From Variovorax flavidus (GTDB lineage Bacteria; Pseudomonadota; Gammaproteobacteria; Burkholderiales; Burkholderiaceae_C), in assembly GCF_030317145.1 (NCBI RefSeq), contig NZ_JASZYE010000007.1, forward strand, positions 166,699 through 230,698: a stretch of 64,000 nucleotides of DNA. Reading direction: 5' to 3'. The translations under genes were made by a program, and so were the position numbers. A model generated the notes under the pieces. That model did not search any database. It was given only the letters and a program-made list of their open reading frames with translations, and was not told the DNA's origin. Below are positions 42,244 through 50,059 of the stretch, one piece after another. Each line of letters opens with the position of its first letter. Position 1 is the stretch's first letter.

Positions 42244-43534
42244 ATCGTTCGACACTCGCCCCGTGCTGATCGCCGGGGGCGGCATTGGGGGCATCACCCT
42301 CGCACTCACCTTGCACCAGATCGGCGTGCCCTGCGTCGTCTACGAAGCGGTGCCCGACCTGCAACCGCTCGGCGTGGGCATCAACCTGCAGCCCAACGCC
42401 GTGCGCGAGCTGTATGACCTCGGCTTCGATGACCAGGTTCTCGGCACCATCGGCATCCAGGCTCGGGAGTGGGCGCTGGTCGGCCGCAACGGCAACGACA
42501 TCTACGCCGAGCCACGCGGCCTGCTCGCGGGCTACCGCTGGCCGCAGTACTCGGTGCACCGCGGCCAGTTGCAGATGCTGCTGTACCGGGCGGCGCTCGA
42601 GCGCCTCGGCCCCGATGCCATCCGCCTGGGCCACCGGGTCACGGGCTATCGCAATGGCCCCGACGGCGTCACCGCGCTCGTCGAGACGCGCGACGGCCGG
42701 CGCACCGAGGTCGAAGGCCGGTTGCTGGTGGCGGCGGACGGCCTGCATTCGGCCGTGCGGGCGCAGATGTACCCGGCCCAGCCGCCCATCCAGTGGGGCG
42801 GCGCCATCATGTGGCGCGGCACCACGCCGGGCGTGCCCATTCGCAGCGGCGCATCCTTCGTCGGCGTCGGGTCCTTGCGGCACCGGGTGGTGCTCTACCC
42901 GATCTCGCCGCCCGATCCGGCCACCGGCCTGGCGACGATCAACTGGATCGCCGAGATCACCGTCGACAACGCCAAGGGCTGGACCCAGGGCGACTGGAAC
43001 CGCCGCGTGGGCCTCGACGACTTCATCCACCACTTCGAGGGCTGGGACTACGGCTGGCTCGACGTGCCCGCGATGCTGCGCGGCGCCAAGGAGATATTCG
43101 AGTACCCGATGATCGACCGCGACCCCGTGCCCAGCTGGGTGGACGGCGACGTGGCGCTGCTCGGCGATGCAGCGCACGTGATGTACCCGGTGGGCTCCAA
43201 TGGCGCGAGCCAGGCCATCGTCGATGCGCGGGTGCTGGGCGCGGCCATGCTGGAGCACGGCGTGGGCCGTGCGGCGCTGCAGGCGTACAACGACAAGCTG
43301 TGCGCCGACATCTCGGCGCTGGTGCTCCGCAACCGGGGATCGGGCCCCTTCGGCATCCTGGGCCTGGTCGACGAACGCTGCGGGGGCGTGTTCGACGACA
43401 TCGATCAGGTCATTCCCGCTGCCGAACGCGAAGCGTTCATGGCACGCTACAAGGCGGCCGCAGGCTTCGCCATCGAGACGCTCAATGCGGCGCCTCCGAC
43501 GATCGCACCCGGGGCGCGGGTGCGCAGCGCTTGA
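42236..43534 (+). CDS. PhzS-like FAD-dependent monooxygenase
   Basis: The 432-residue class A flavoprotein monooxygenase has the FAD Rossmann motif VLIAGGGIGGITLALTLHQIG, YEAVPDLQPLGVGINLQPNAVREL, the mid-domain motif AADGLHSAVRAQ (the DG motif), and the second FAD/NADPH motif GDVALLGDAAHVMYPVGSNGAS. It resembles phenazine monooxygenase PhzS and related hydroxylases of aromatic acids. The ATG at 42236 lies inside the last codons of the kinase gene (8-base overlap); ATG 42221 is also possible. A SnoaL-like protein gene follows. The aromatic substrate cannot be inferred. Confidence 0.88.
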   Translation: MAESFDTRPVLIAGGGIGGITLALTLHQIGVPCVVYEAVPDLQPLGVGINLQPNAVRELYDLGFDDQVLGTIGIQAREWALVGRNGNDIYAEPRGLLAGYRWPQYSVHRGQLQMLLYRAALERLGPDAIRLGHRVTGYRNGPDGVTALVETRDGRRTEVEGRLLVAADGLHSAVRAQMYPAQPPIQWGGAIMWRGTTPGVPIRSGASFVGVGSLRHRVVLYPISPPDPATGLATINWIAEITVDNAKGWTQGDWNRRVGLDDFIHHFEGWDYGWLDVPAMLRGAKEIFEYPMIDRDPVPSWVDGDVALLGDAAHVMYPVGSNGASQAIVDARVLGAAMLEHGVGRAALQAYNDKLCADISALVLRNRGSGPFGILGLVDERCGGVFDDIDQVIPAAEREAFMARYKAAAGFAIETLNAAPPTIAPGARVRSA

Positions 43535-43571
43535 TCCGTTTCCGCTCGTTCAAATCTCCAGGAGTCCATTC

Positions 43572-43961
43572 ATGTCATCCAGTCCGATCGCCGCCTGGCA
43601 TCAGCTCGTCACGGAACGCAATGTGCGCGGGCTCGACACGCTGCTAGCGGAGGATGCCGTCTTCCTTTCGCCGGTGGTGCATACGCCGCAAGTCGGCAAG
43701 GCCGTCACCAGGGCGTACCTTGCGGCTGCGTTCCAGGTCTTCTTCAACCCGACGTTTCGCTATGTCCGGGAACTCACCGGCGATCGGGACGCCGTGCTGG
43801 AGTTCGAGGTCGAGATGGAAGGCATCAAGGTCAACGGCGTCGACATGATCAAGTGGAACGACGAAGGCCGGATCACCGAGTTCAAGGTGATGCTGCGTCC
43901 GCTGAAAGCAGTCAATCTGATCCACCAGAAGATGGCCGCGATGCTGCAGGCGAACCAGTAG
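43572..43961 (+). CDS. SnoaL/NTF2-like protein
   Basis: The 129-residue single-domain protein has the NTF2 cone fold pattern (AAWHQLVTERNVRGLDTLLAEDAVFLSPV, VLEFEVEMEGIKVNGVDMIKWNDEGRITEFKVMLRP). Such proteins are isomerases, dehydratases or ligand binders. It follows the flavin monooxygenase by 37 bases behind CCAGGAG, so it probably acts on the same compound, for example by rearranging the hydroxylated product. That role is inference. Confidence 0.87.
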   Translation: MSSSPIAAWHQLVTERNVRGLDTLLAEDAVFLSPVVHTPQVGKAVTRAYLAAAFQVFFNPTFRYVRELTGDRDAVLEFEVEMEGIKVNGVDMIKWNDEGRITEFKVMLRPLKAVNLIHQKMAAMLQANQ

Positions 43962-44057
43962 GCTGGCAGGCCTGGTCACGGCCTGCGGACTGCGCCACCT
44001 TCCAGGCGCAGTTCGTGGCAGCATGGGGGTCTTGCGATCCCACCGAGGAGCAGCACC

Positions 44058-44429
44058 ATGACCCAACACCCCATGCATGCCGCGATCTTCTGCGCCGCCC
44101 TGGTGCCGGGCGCTGCGGTGTTCGCCCAGCAGGATCTCGCTGCAGCGCAGCAACGCTACCAGCGCGCGCTGGCCTATTGCAACAACGGCACCTTGCCGCG
44201 CCCGGAGCGCGATGCGTGTGTGCGCGATGCGGGAAACGCATGGGACCGGGCCCGCGGCGGGATTTCCACCGACGACGAGGACGTGACCTCGCCCGGTGGC
44301 CGCGCAACGGTCGTCGTGCCGGACGGCTCGCCGCCGCCCTTGAGCGACTCCACGACCGTCACTTCGCCCGACGGCCGTTCGACGATCGTGCTGCCAGCCG
44401 GCGGCTCCAGGCCCTTGCCCAATCAATAG
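44058..44429 (+). CDS. small secreted protein with two copies of a VTSP-GR-T-V-VP repeat
   Basis: The 123-residue protein has a signal peptide (MHAAIFCAALVPGAAVFAQ, cleavage near AQQ). It then has an N-terminal helical segment with a Cys pair (YCNNGTLPRPERDACVRDAG) and a tail containing two copies of a 23-residue unit: VTSPGGRATVVVPDGSPPPL and VTSPDGRSTIVLPAGGSRPL. Repeated VTSPDGRsTIV units occur in several hypothetical Variovorax-like periplasmic proteins. I know no function. Its stop overlaps the convergent cyanase gene by seven bases. Confidence 0.65.
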   Translation: MTQHPMHAAIFCAALVPGAAVFAQQDLAAAQQRYQRALAYCNNGTLPRPERDACVRDAGNAWDRARGGISTDDEDVTSPGGRATVVVPDGSPPPLSDSTTVTSPDGRSTIVLPAGGSRPLPNQ

Positions 44430-44866
44430 GTCTTGTAGGGCAGGAACTTGCCCGAGAGCACCACGTTCACGCGGTCGCCCTTCGGATCGGCCTGTCGCTG
44501 GATGTCCATGCTGAAGTCGATCGCGCTCATGATGCCGTCGCCGAATTCCTCGTGGATCAGTTCCTTGATCGTGGTGCCGTACACGCTCACCACTTCGTAC
44601 CAGCGGTAGATCAGCGGATCGGTCGGCACCGCGGTGGGCAGCGAGCCCTTGTACGGCACGACCTGCAGCCACTTCTGCTCCTCGGCGCTGAGGCCAAAGA
44701 TCTTGCCGATGACCTTGGCCTGCGCGGCGTCGAGCGTCATCTGCCCGAGGCAGGCCGCGGTGGTCCACTCCTTCGAGAGCCCCACCTTCCTGGCCACGTC
44801 GGACCACTGGATGCCCTTGGCCACCTTGACGGTGATGATCTTCTCGGTGACGTCGTTGCGATTCAT
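44423..44866 (-). CDS. cynS: cyanate hydratase (cyanase)
   Basis: The 147-residue cyanase has an N-terminal helix-turn-helix-like domain and a C-terminal catalytic domain. The catalytic triad is present as Arg88, Glu91 and Ser114, corresponding to R96, E99 and S122 of the E. coli enzyme. It converts cyanate and bicarbonate to ammonia and CO2, detoxifying cyanate and yielding nitrogen. The ATG is preceded by AGGAG. It is the last gene of an operon with an ABC transporter of the NrtABC/CynABD type. No LysR-type CynR is present; a two-component system takes that place upstream. Confidence 0.97.
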   Translation of the reverse strand: MNRNDVTEKIITVKVAKGIQWSDVARKVGLSKEWTTAACLGQMTLDAAQAKVIGKIFGLSAEEQKWLQVVPYKGSLPTAVPTDPLIYRWYEVVSVYGTTIKELIHEEFGDGIMSAIDFSMDIQRQADPKGDRVNVVLSGKFLPYKTY

Positions 44867-44915
44867 GCGGATGCTCCTGTTCGCTTTGGTTGTGCAAGGA
44901 TGGAAATTGAATGCG

Positions 44916-45758
44916 TCACGTGGCCTTGGCCCGCGTGACGAGGAAATCGACGATGTGGTTGCGCAGCGGGTAGTAGCCGTCGAGGTGATGCAGCCCCGCG
45001 CGCGTGCGCTCCTTCGGCAGCGGGTTGACCACGGTCTCGGCGATGCGTCCCGCGCGGTAGCCGGCTTCGGTCTCGGTGCCGTTGCTCATCAGCAGGATGC
45101 GGTCGGCCAGCAGGATGGCCTCGTCCACGTCGTGCGTGATCATGAAGACGGTCTGGTGCGTCTGCCGCACGATGCCCATCAACTCGTCCTGGATGGTGCC
45201 GCGCGTGAGCGCATCGAGCGCGCCGAAGGGCTCGTCGAGCAGCAGCATCTTGGGCTGGATCGAGAAGGCGCGTGCGATGCCCACGCGCTGCTTCATGCCG
45301 CCGGAGAGCTGCGAGGGCTTCTTGTCGATCGCGCCTTCGAGCCCGACCAGCGCCACGAACCGGCGCACCTGTTCGTCGACCTGCGCGGCCGGCCAGTCTG
45401 GCCAGCGCGATTGCACCGCGAAGGCGATGTTGCGGCGCACCGTGAGCCAGGGCATCAGCGCATGGCTCTGGAAGACCACGCCGCGCTCCAGGCTCGGACC
45501 GCCGATCTCGCGCCCATCCATGATGACGTGGCCTTCGGACGCGGTGTCGAGGCCCGCCAGCACATTCAGGATCGTCGTCTTGCCGCAGCCCGAGTGGCCG
45601 ATGATGCAGACGAATTCGCCGCGATCGAGCGTGAAGCTCACGTCGGCGAACACCGGCTTTCCGGGCACGAAGGACTTGGACAGGCGTTCGACGCTCAGAA
45701 AGCCGGCGCTGCCGGCAGCGCTGCGCGCATTCGATGCGGGGTTGGCGACAGGCTTCAT
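44916..45758 (-). CDS. ABC transporter ATP-binding protein, nitrate/cyanate type (CynD/NrtD-like)
   Basis: The 280-residue ATPase has Walker A GHSGCGKTT, Q-loop FQSHALMPW, the signature LSGGMKQRV, Walker B MLLLDEPFGALD, and the H-loop ITHDVDEA. The extended N-terminus (NPASNARSAAGS) is low complexity. It energises the permease encoded just upstream (14-base gap) and the periplasmic NrtA-like protein. Position immediately before cynS argues for cyanate import, though nitrate/nitrite transporters of this type look alike. Confidence 0.92.
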   Translation of the reverse strand: MKPVANPASNARSAAGSAGFLSVERLSKSFVPGKPVFADVSFTLDRGEFVCIIGHSGCGKTTILNVLAGLDTASEGHVIMDGREIGGPSLERGVVFQSHALMPWLTVRRNIAFAVQSRWPDWPAAQVDEQVRRFVALVGLEGAIDKKPSQLSGGMKQRVGIARAFSIQPKMLLLDEPFGALDALTRGTIQDELMGIVRQTHQTVFMITHDVDEAILLADRILLMSNGTETEAGYRAGRIAETVVNPLPKERTRAGLHHLDGYYPLRNHIVDFLVTRAKAT

Positions 45759-45771
45759 GGCAATGCCTTGG

Positions 45772-46632
45772 TCACTCCACATAGGTCACCTTTCGCTGGA
45801 GCCCGGCGAAGGCCATGTCCAGCAGCATGCCGACGACGCCGATCACCACGATCGCGAAGATCACATTGGTGAGCGAGAGGTTGTTCCACTCGTTCCACAC
45901 GAAGTAGCCGATGCCGGTGCCGCCCACCAGCATCTCCGCCGCGACGATCACCAGCCACGCGATGCCCATGCTGATGCGCATGCCGGTGAGGATGGTCGGC
46001 GCCGCCGCCGGCAGGATCACGCGGAAGGCGCGGCGCAGCGGCTTCACCTCCAGCGTGCTCGCGACGTTGAGCCATTCGCGCTTCACCGAGGCCACGCCGA
46101 AGGCCGTGTTGAGCAGCATCGGCCACACCGAGCAGATGAAGATCACGAAGATCCCGCTCGTCGACGAGTCCTTGATGGTGTAGAGCGCCAGGGGCATCCA
46201 GGCCAGCGGCGAGATCGGCTTCAGCACCTGGATGAAGGGATCGAAAGCCTTCTGCAGCAGCGGAGACATGCCGATGACGAAGCCCAGCGGCACCGCCACC
46301 AGGCAGGCCAGCAGGAAGCCGAGCGCGACGCGGCCGAGCGACCAGGCGAGCTGGATCGCAATGCCCTTGTCGTTGGGGCCGTTGTCGTAGAACGGGTTCG
46401 ACAGGTGCTTCCATGCCGTCGCGCCCATCTCCGCCGGCGTCGGAAAGCCGGCGGACTTCACCTGGCCGGGGTCCTTGCCGAGCATCTTCTGGTATTCGAT
46501 CTGCTCGGCAGACATCCCGACCTGCGAGGCCGCTCCGCCCGTCGGCATGGTCGCGACCTGCCAAAGCGCCAGGAACACGAGAAAGAGCAGCACCGACAGC
46601 AATGCCGCCTTGAGGTTGAGTGCCTTGCGCAC
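45772..46632 (-). CDS. ABC transporter permease, nitrate/cyanate type (CynB/NrtB-like)
   Basis: The 286-residue permease has six TM helices, the first near residues 10-28. A long periplasmic stretch (MSAEQIEYQKMLGKDPGQVK) follows, then the binding-protein-dependent transport core with the EAA loop near 200 (ILPAAAPTILTGMRISMG). The match is to NrtB/CynB of nitrate/cyanate systems. Spacing to both neighbours is 13-14 bases, indicating one operon. The protein forms the inner-membrane pore. Confidence 0.92.
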   Translation of the reverse strand: MRKALNLKAALLSVLLFLVFLALWQVATMPTGGAASQVGMSAEQIEYQKMLGKDPGQVKSAGFPTPAEMGATAWKHLSNPFYDNGPNDKGIAIQLAWSLGRVALGFLLACLVAVPLGFVIGMSPLLQKAFDPFIQVLKPISPLAWMPLALYTIKDSSTSGIFVIFICSVWPMLLNTAFGVASVKREWLNVASTLEVKPLRRAFRVILPAAAPTILTGMRISMGIAWLVIVAAEMLVGGTGIGYFVWNEWNNLSLTNVIFAIVVIGVVGMLLDMAFAGLQRKVTYVE

Positions 46633-46645
46633 GACGTGGCTCCGC

Positions 46646-48010
46646 TCAGGCGGCCAGCTTGCTGATCGCGAAGCTCCGGACGTAGTCGTCCGGCTTCGTC
46701 GGATCGAACACGCGGCCCATGATGGTGAACTTCGGGAACGCGCCTTCGGGCGGCGTCTGGCCGATCTCCTTCATGTGTTTCCTGGCATCGGTGATCAGGA
46801 AGACCTTTTCGGCGAGTTGCCTGTAGTCGACCTCGCCCTTGACGTAGCCCCAACGCTTCATCTGCGTGAGCATCCACACGGCCATCGACTGCCAGGGAAT
46901 GGGGTCGAAATCCACGCGGTCGGGCACGGTTCGGATGTTGCCGAGGCCATCGGCAAAGCGGCCGGTGAGCACTTGCGTCAGCACCGTCTCGGGCTGGTTG
47001 AGGTACTGCGCGGGCGCGATCACCTTGGCGATCAGCTCGCGGTTCTTCGGGTCGCGCGCCATCGCCGACGCGCTGAGCACGGCACGGTACAGCGCTGCAA
47101 AGGTGTTGGGGTTCTGCTGGATGAAGGCGCTCGACGTGCCGAAGGCGCAACAGGGATGGCCGTTCCAGATTTCCTTGGTGAGGATGTGGATGAAGCCGAC
47201 CTCCTCGAACACCGCGCGCTGGTTGAAAGGGTCGGGGCCCAGGTAGCCGTCGATGTTGCCGGCGCGCAGGTTGGCGACCATCTCCGCCGGCGGCACCACA
47301 CGGATCTGGATATCGGTGTCGGGGTTGAGCCCTGCTTCCGCAACGTAGTAGCGCAGCAGGAAGTTGTGCATGCTGTACTCGAAGGGCACGGCGAACTTGA
47401 AGCCCTTCCACAGCTTCGGATCGCGCTTGTCCTTGTGCTTGTTGGCGAGCGTGATGGCCTGGCCGTTGGTGTTCTGGATGGCCGCGACATTCATCGGGGT
47501 CGCGTTGGAGCCGGCGCCCATCGAGATCGCAAGCGGCATCGGCGACAGGAAATGCGTGGCGTCGTATTCCTTGTTGAGCATCTTGTCGCGGATCAGCGCC
47601 CAGCCGGCCGTCTTGACGATCTCGACGTTGAGCCCCTGCTTCTGATAGAAGCCCAGGGGGTGGGCCATGATCAGCGGCGTAGCGCAGGTGATCGGGATGA
47701 AGCCGACCTTCAGGTCCTTCTTCTCGATGGTGCCCTTCTCCTGCGCCATGGCCTGCAGCGCACCGAGCGGAAGCACCGACAGGATTGCGGCCCGCGCCGT
47801 GTGGGCACCCACTGCGCGCAGGAAGTTGCGGCGCACGCTGTCCACCGGAAACAGCGCCTTCATCAGGCTGGCTTCGAGCTTGGCGTTGGAGTCCTCGATC
47901 GCTCCGACGTGCTCGCCCGGCGCATGGTTCTGGCCGCAGGCGCAGCGCATCACCAGGGGCCGGTCGGCGTCGTAGGGATCGCAGGCTTTGGTTTCGGGCA
48001 GTCGGGACAT
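46646..48010 (-). CDS. ABC transporter substrate-binding protein, CmpA/NrtA/CynA family, Tat-type signal
   Basis: The 454-residue type II solute-binding protein has an unusual N-terminal extension of about 55 residues with MRCACGQNHAPGEH (two close Cys and a His). A twin-arginine motif in SVRRNFLRAVGAHTA near residue 58 is followed by a hydrophobic stretch. The mature protein begins about residue 90 (KKDLKVGFIPITCATPLIMAHPLGFY), which is the NrtA/CmpA fold; GNIDGYLGPDPFNQ and NGHPCCAFGTSSAF are family motifs. A Tat signal suggests export of a folded protein. The ligand is probably cyanate or another nitrogen oxyanion. Confidence 0.88.
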   Translation of the reverse strand: MSRLPETKACDPYDADRPLVMRCACGQNHAPGEHVGAIEDSNAKLEASLMKALFPVDSVRRNFLRAVGAHTARAAILSVLPLGALQAMAQEKGTIEKKDLKVGFIPITCATPLIMAHPLGFYQKQGLNVEIVKTAGWALIRDKMLNKEYDATHFLSPMPLAISMGAGSNATPMNVAAIQNTNGQAITLANKHKDKRDPKLWKGFKFAVPFEYSMHNFLLRYYVAEAGLNPDTDIQIRVVPPAEMVANLRAGNIDGYLGPDPFNQRAVFEEVGFIHILTKEIWNGHPCCAFGTSSAFIQQNPNTFAALYRAVLSASAMARDPKNRELIAKVIAPAQYLNQPETVLTQVLTGRFADGLGNIRTVPDRVDFDPIPWQSMAVWMLTQMKRWGYVKGEVDYRQLAEKVFLITDARKHMKEIGQTPPEGAFPKFTIMGRVFDPTKPDDYVRSFAISKLAA

Positions 48011-48110
48011 GGTGCACCTCGTTGAAAAGATGCAGCGGCGATGCAAGGGCCGGGCCGGTTGCGCGCCTGCGCGGCCCTCGCAGGCGAAATCGTTGTGCGC
48101 CGGTCGATGC

Positions 48111-48132
48111 CGTGTAGGGGCAGCACTACACG
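48111..48132. promoter_or_regulatory. perfect 7-bp inverted repeat upstream of the cyanate operon
   Basis: CGTGTAG (48111-48117) and CTACACG (48126-48132) are separated by GGGCAGCA, in the 143-base gap between the response regulator stop and the transporter gene start, about 100 bases upstream of the latter. Two inverted heptamers are typical of NarL/FixJ-type regulator sites. This is a candidate site for the adjacent regulator; no -35/-10 pair was clear to me. Confidence 0.55.
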
Positions 48133-48153
48133 ACGGTCGAAGCGGCGTGGATT

Positions 48154-48831
48154 TCAGGTGGCCGGCGAGGCCTTGCCGCTTCGCTCGGCATACAGCGCGA
48201 GCTCGACATCGTTCTTGGTGCCGGTCTTTTCGAGGATGCGGGCGCGATACGTGCTGACCGTGTTGGGCGCAAGGCCCAGTTGCGCACCGATTTCGCTCAC
48301 GGTCTGCCCCGCGGTGAGCAGCCTGAAGACCTGGTGCTCGCGGTGCGAGAGCGCCTCGGCGCCTTGCGAGGACGATTTTCCGACGGCCGCCGCCAGGGCT
48401 TCGGCCGTGGCCGCCGACACGTAGACGCCGCCGGCCGCCACCTTGCGCACCGCGCCGACCATGTCGTCCGGATCGGCGCTCTTGTTCAGATAGCCCGCAG
48501 CACCGAGCTTGATGCAGCGCACTGCGTATTGCTTCTCCGGGTAGGTGCTGAGCATCAGCACCGGCAGCGTCGGCCATTGCTTGCGCAGGGCCTGGAGCAC
48601 GTCGAGGCCGTCGCGGCCGGGCAGCGCGATATCGAGCAGCACCACGTCGAGGCCCTGCGGTCCGCCGAACGCAGCGACGCATTCGACCACCTCGGGACCG
48701 GTCTGTGCCTCGGCTTGCACCACCATCTCGGGCGCGCCGTTCGAGAGGTCGCCGAGAACCTGCTTCAAGCCTTCCCGAACGATGCGATGGTCGTCGCCGA
48801 TCAGCACGCGGATGACTGCGGAGGCGGTCAT
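48154..48831 (-). CDS. NarL/FixJ-type response regulator of the cyanate cluster
   Basis: The 225-residue protein has a receiver domain with IGDDH (D13, D14), phosphoacceptor Asp67 in LDVVLLDIALPGRDG, and KSADPDD. A LuxR HTH (about 160-215) reads LSHREHQVFRLLTAGQTVSEIGAQLG, then TVSTYRARILEKTGTKNDVEL. It overlaps the upstream PAS kinase gene by four bases. The next gene downstream is the cyanate-type binding protein after 143 bases, so the pair probably controls uptake and hydrolysis of cyanate. It carries the usual three-residue linker but no extra domain. Confidence 0.9.
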   Translation of the reverse strand: MTASAVIRVLIGDDHRIVREGLKQVLGDLSNGAPEMVVQAEAQTGPEVVECVAAFGGPQGLDVVLLDIALPGRDGLDVLQALRKQWPTLPVLMLSTYPEKQYAVRCIKLGAAGYLNKSADPDDMVGAVRKVAAGGVYVSAATAEALAAAVGKSSSQGAEALSHREHQVFRLLTAGQTVSEIGAQLGLAPNTVSTYRARILEKTGTKNDVELALYAERSGKASPAT

Positions 48832-50006
48832 GGCAGCGGCAGCTCCAGACTGAAGCGGCTCCCGGCACCGGGCGTGCTCTCGATGTCGATGCGTCCGCCG
48901 AAATGCCGTGCGCGCTCGCGCATGCCCAGCACACCGTAGGCGGTACTGGCCTCGAAGGCCCGCGCCGGCGCGCCGACGCCGTCGTCGCGCACGCTGATGT
49001 GCAGCCGCGAGTCGGCGGCGTCGATGCGGATCTCGAGCCGCGCCGCCCTCGCATGGCGGCCCACGTTGCTCAGCATCTCCTGGAAGATGCGGAACACCGC
49101 GATCGCCGCCGCCTCCGGCAGTTCGACACCGGGCTCCACCTCCATGTGCCAGTCCAGCGCCAGCTCGGCCGATTGCACGAACTCGTTGGCTTGCCATTCG
49201 AGCGCGGCCCAGAGGCCCTGGTGGTCGAGGATGCTCGGCCGCAGGTCCGTGATGATGCGGCCGACGTTGTCGACCGCGCGTTCGATCAGTCCGCTCATGT
49301 TCTGGCACTTGCAGCGCATGAGCGTGCGCATGTTCTCCGCGGCCTCGGGCGTGCGTTCCTGCTGTTCGCCGAGGCGCTTGCCGATCCAGTTGACGTCCAT
49401 CTTGAGCGCGACCAGCAGGCTGCCCAGTTCGTCATGCACCTCGCGCGCGATGCGCGTGCGCTCGTCCTCGCGCACCTTGTCGAGCCACGCCGAAAGCTCC
49501 CGCAATTGCGAGAGCGCGTCGCTCAGCTCACGCGTGCGTTCCTCGACGCGCAGCCCCAACTGTTCCTTGGCTTGATGCAGCGCGAGCGCCGAACGGCGGC
49601 GCTCGGTGATGTCGACAAAGGTGATGACGGCTCCGCGCACCTGGGCGCCGTCCATGATCGGATGGCTCGAATACTCGACCGCGAACGCGCTGCCATCGCG
49701 CCGCCAGAACACTTCGGTGTCGATGCGGCAAGGCAGTCCGCGGCGGAACGCATTGAAGATGGGGCAGTCGGTGTCGGCGTAGTGCGAGCCATCCGGATGC
49801 GAGTGGTGCGTGAGCTCGTGCATGTTGCGGCCCAGCACCGCGGAACGCTCATGCCCCAGCATCTCCGCGCCGGCCCGGTTGATGAACATGCAGTGGCCAT
49901 CGAGGTCGATGCCGAAGATGCCTTCGCCCGTCGACTCCAGCAACAGGCCGAGCTGGTGCTGCCAGAGCGGGTGGCTGGCCGGTTTCGGCAGGACGGGTGT
50001 CTCCAT
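48828..50006 (-). CDS. PAS-domain sensor histidine kinase (soluble)
   Basis: The 392-residue kinase has no TM helix, so it is cytosolic. The PAS domain (about 20-135) has the motif GIFGIDLDGHCMFINRAGAEMLG, the loop DTDCPIFNAFRRG, and the closing PAC stretch VRGAVITFVDITERR. A coiled coil leads to the HisKA_3 box DERTRIAREVHDELGSLLVALK with the phosphorylated His. Two Cys (CKCQNMSG) follow, then the HATPase (LSNVGRHARA, VRDDGVGAPAR, YGVLGMRERA). It is the first gene of the cluster and overlaps the regulator by four bases. It senses something inside the cell; the signal is unknown. Confidence 0.88.
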   Translation of the reverse strand: METPVLPKPASHPLWQHQLGLLLESTGEGIFGIDLDGHCMFINRAGAEMLGHERSAVLGRNMHELTHHSHPDGSHYADTDCPIFNAFRRGLPCRIDTEVFWRRDGSAFAVEYSSHPIMDGAQVRGAVITFVDITERRRSALALHQAKEQLGLRVEERTRELSDALSQLRELSAWLDKVREDERTRIAREVHDELGSLLVALKMDVNWIGKRLGEQQERTPEAAENMRTLMRCKCQNMSGLIERAVDNVGRIITDLRPSILDHQGLWAALEWQANEFVQSAELALDWHMEVEPGVELPEAAAIAVFRIFQEMLSNVGRHARAARLEIRIDAADSRLHISVRDDGVGAPARAFEASTAYGVLGMRERARHFGGRIDIESTPGAGSRFSLELPLP

Positions 50007-50059
50007 GCACCCCGTGCAAGCAACACCCGTGCCGCCGCTGCGGCGCTGTACGCCCTACC

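Noticed and set aside
44423..48010. Reading the transporter as a nitrate assimilation system
   Set aside because: No nitrate or nitrite reductase lies nearby, and cynS is the last gene, so a cyanate role is preferred, though not proven.
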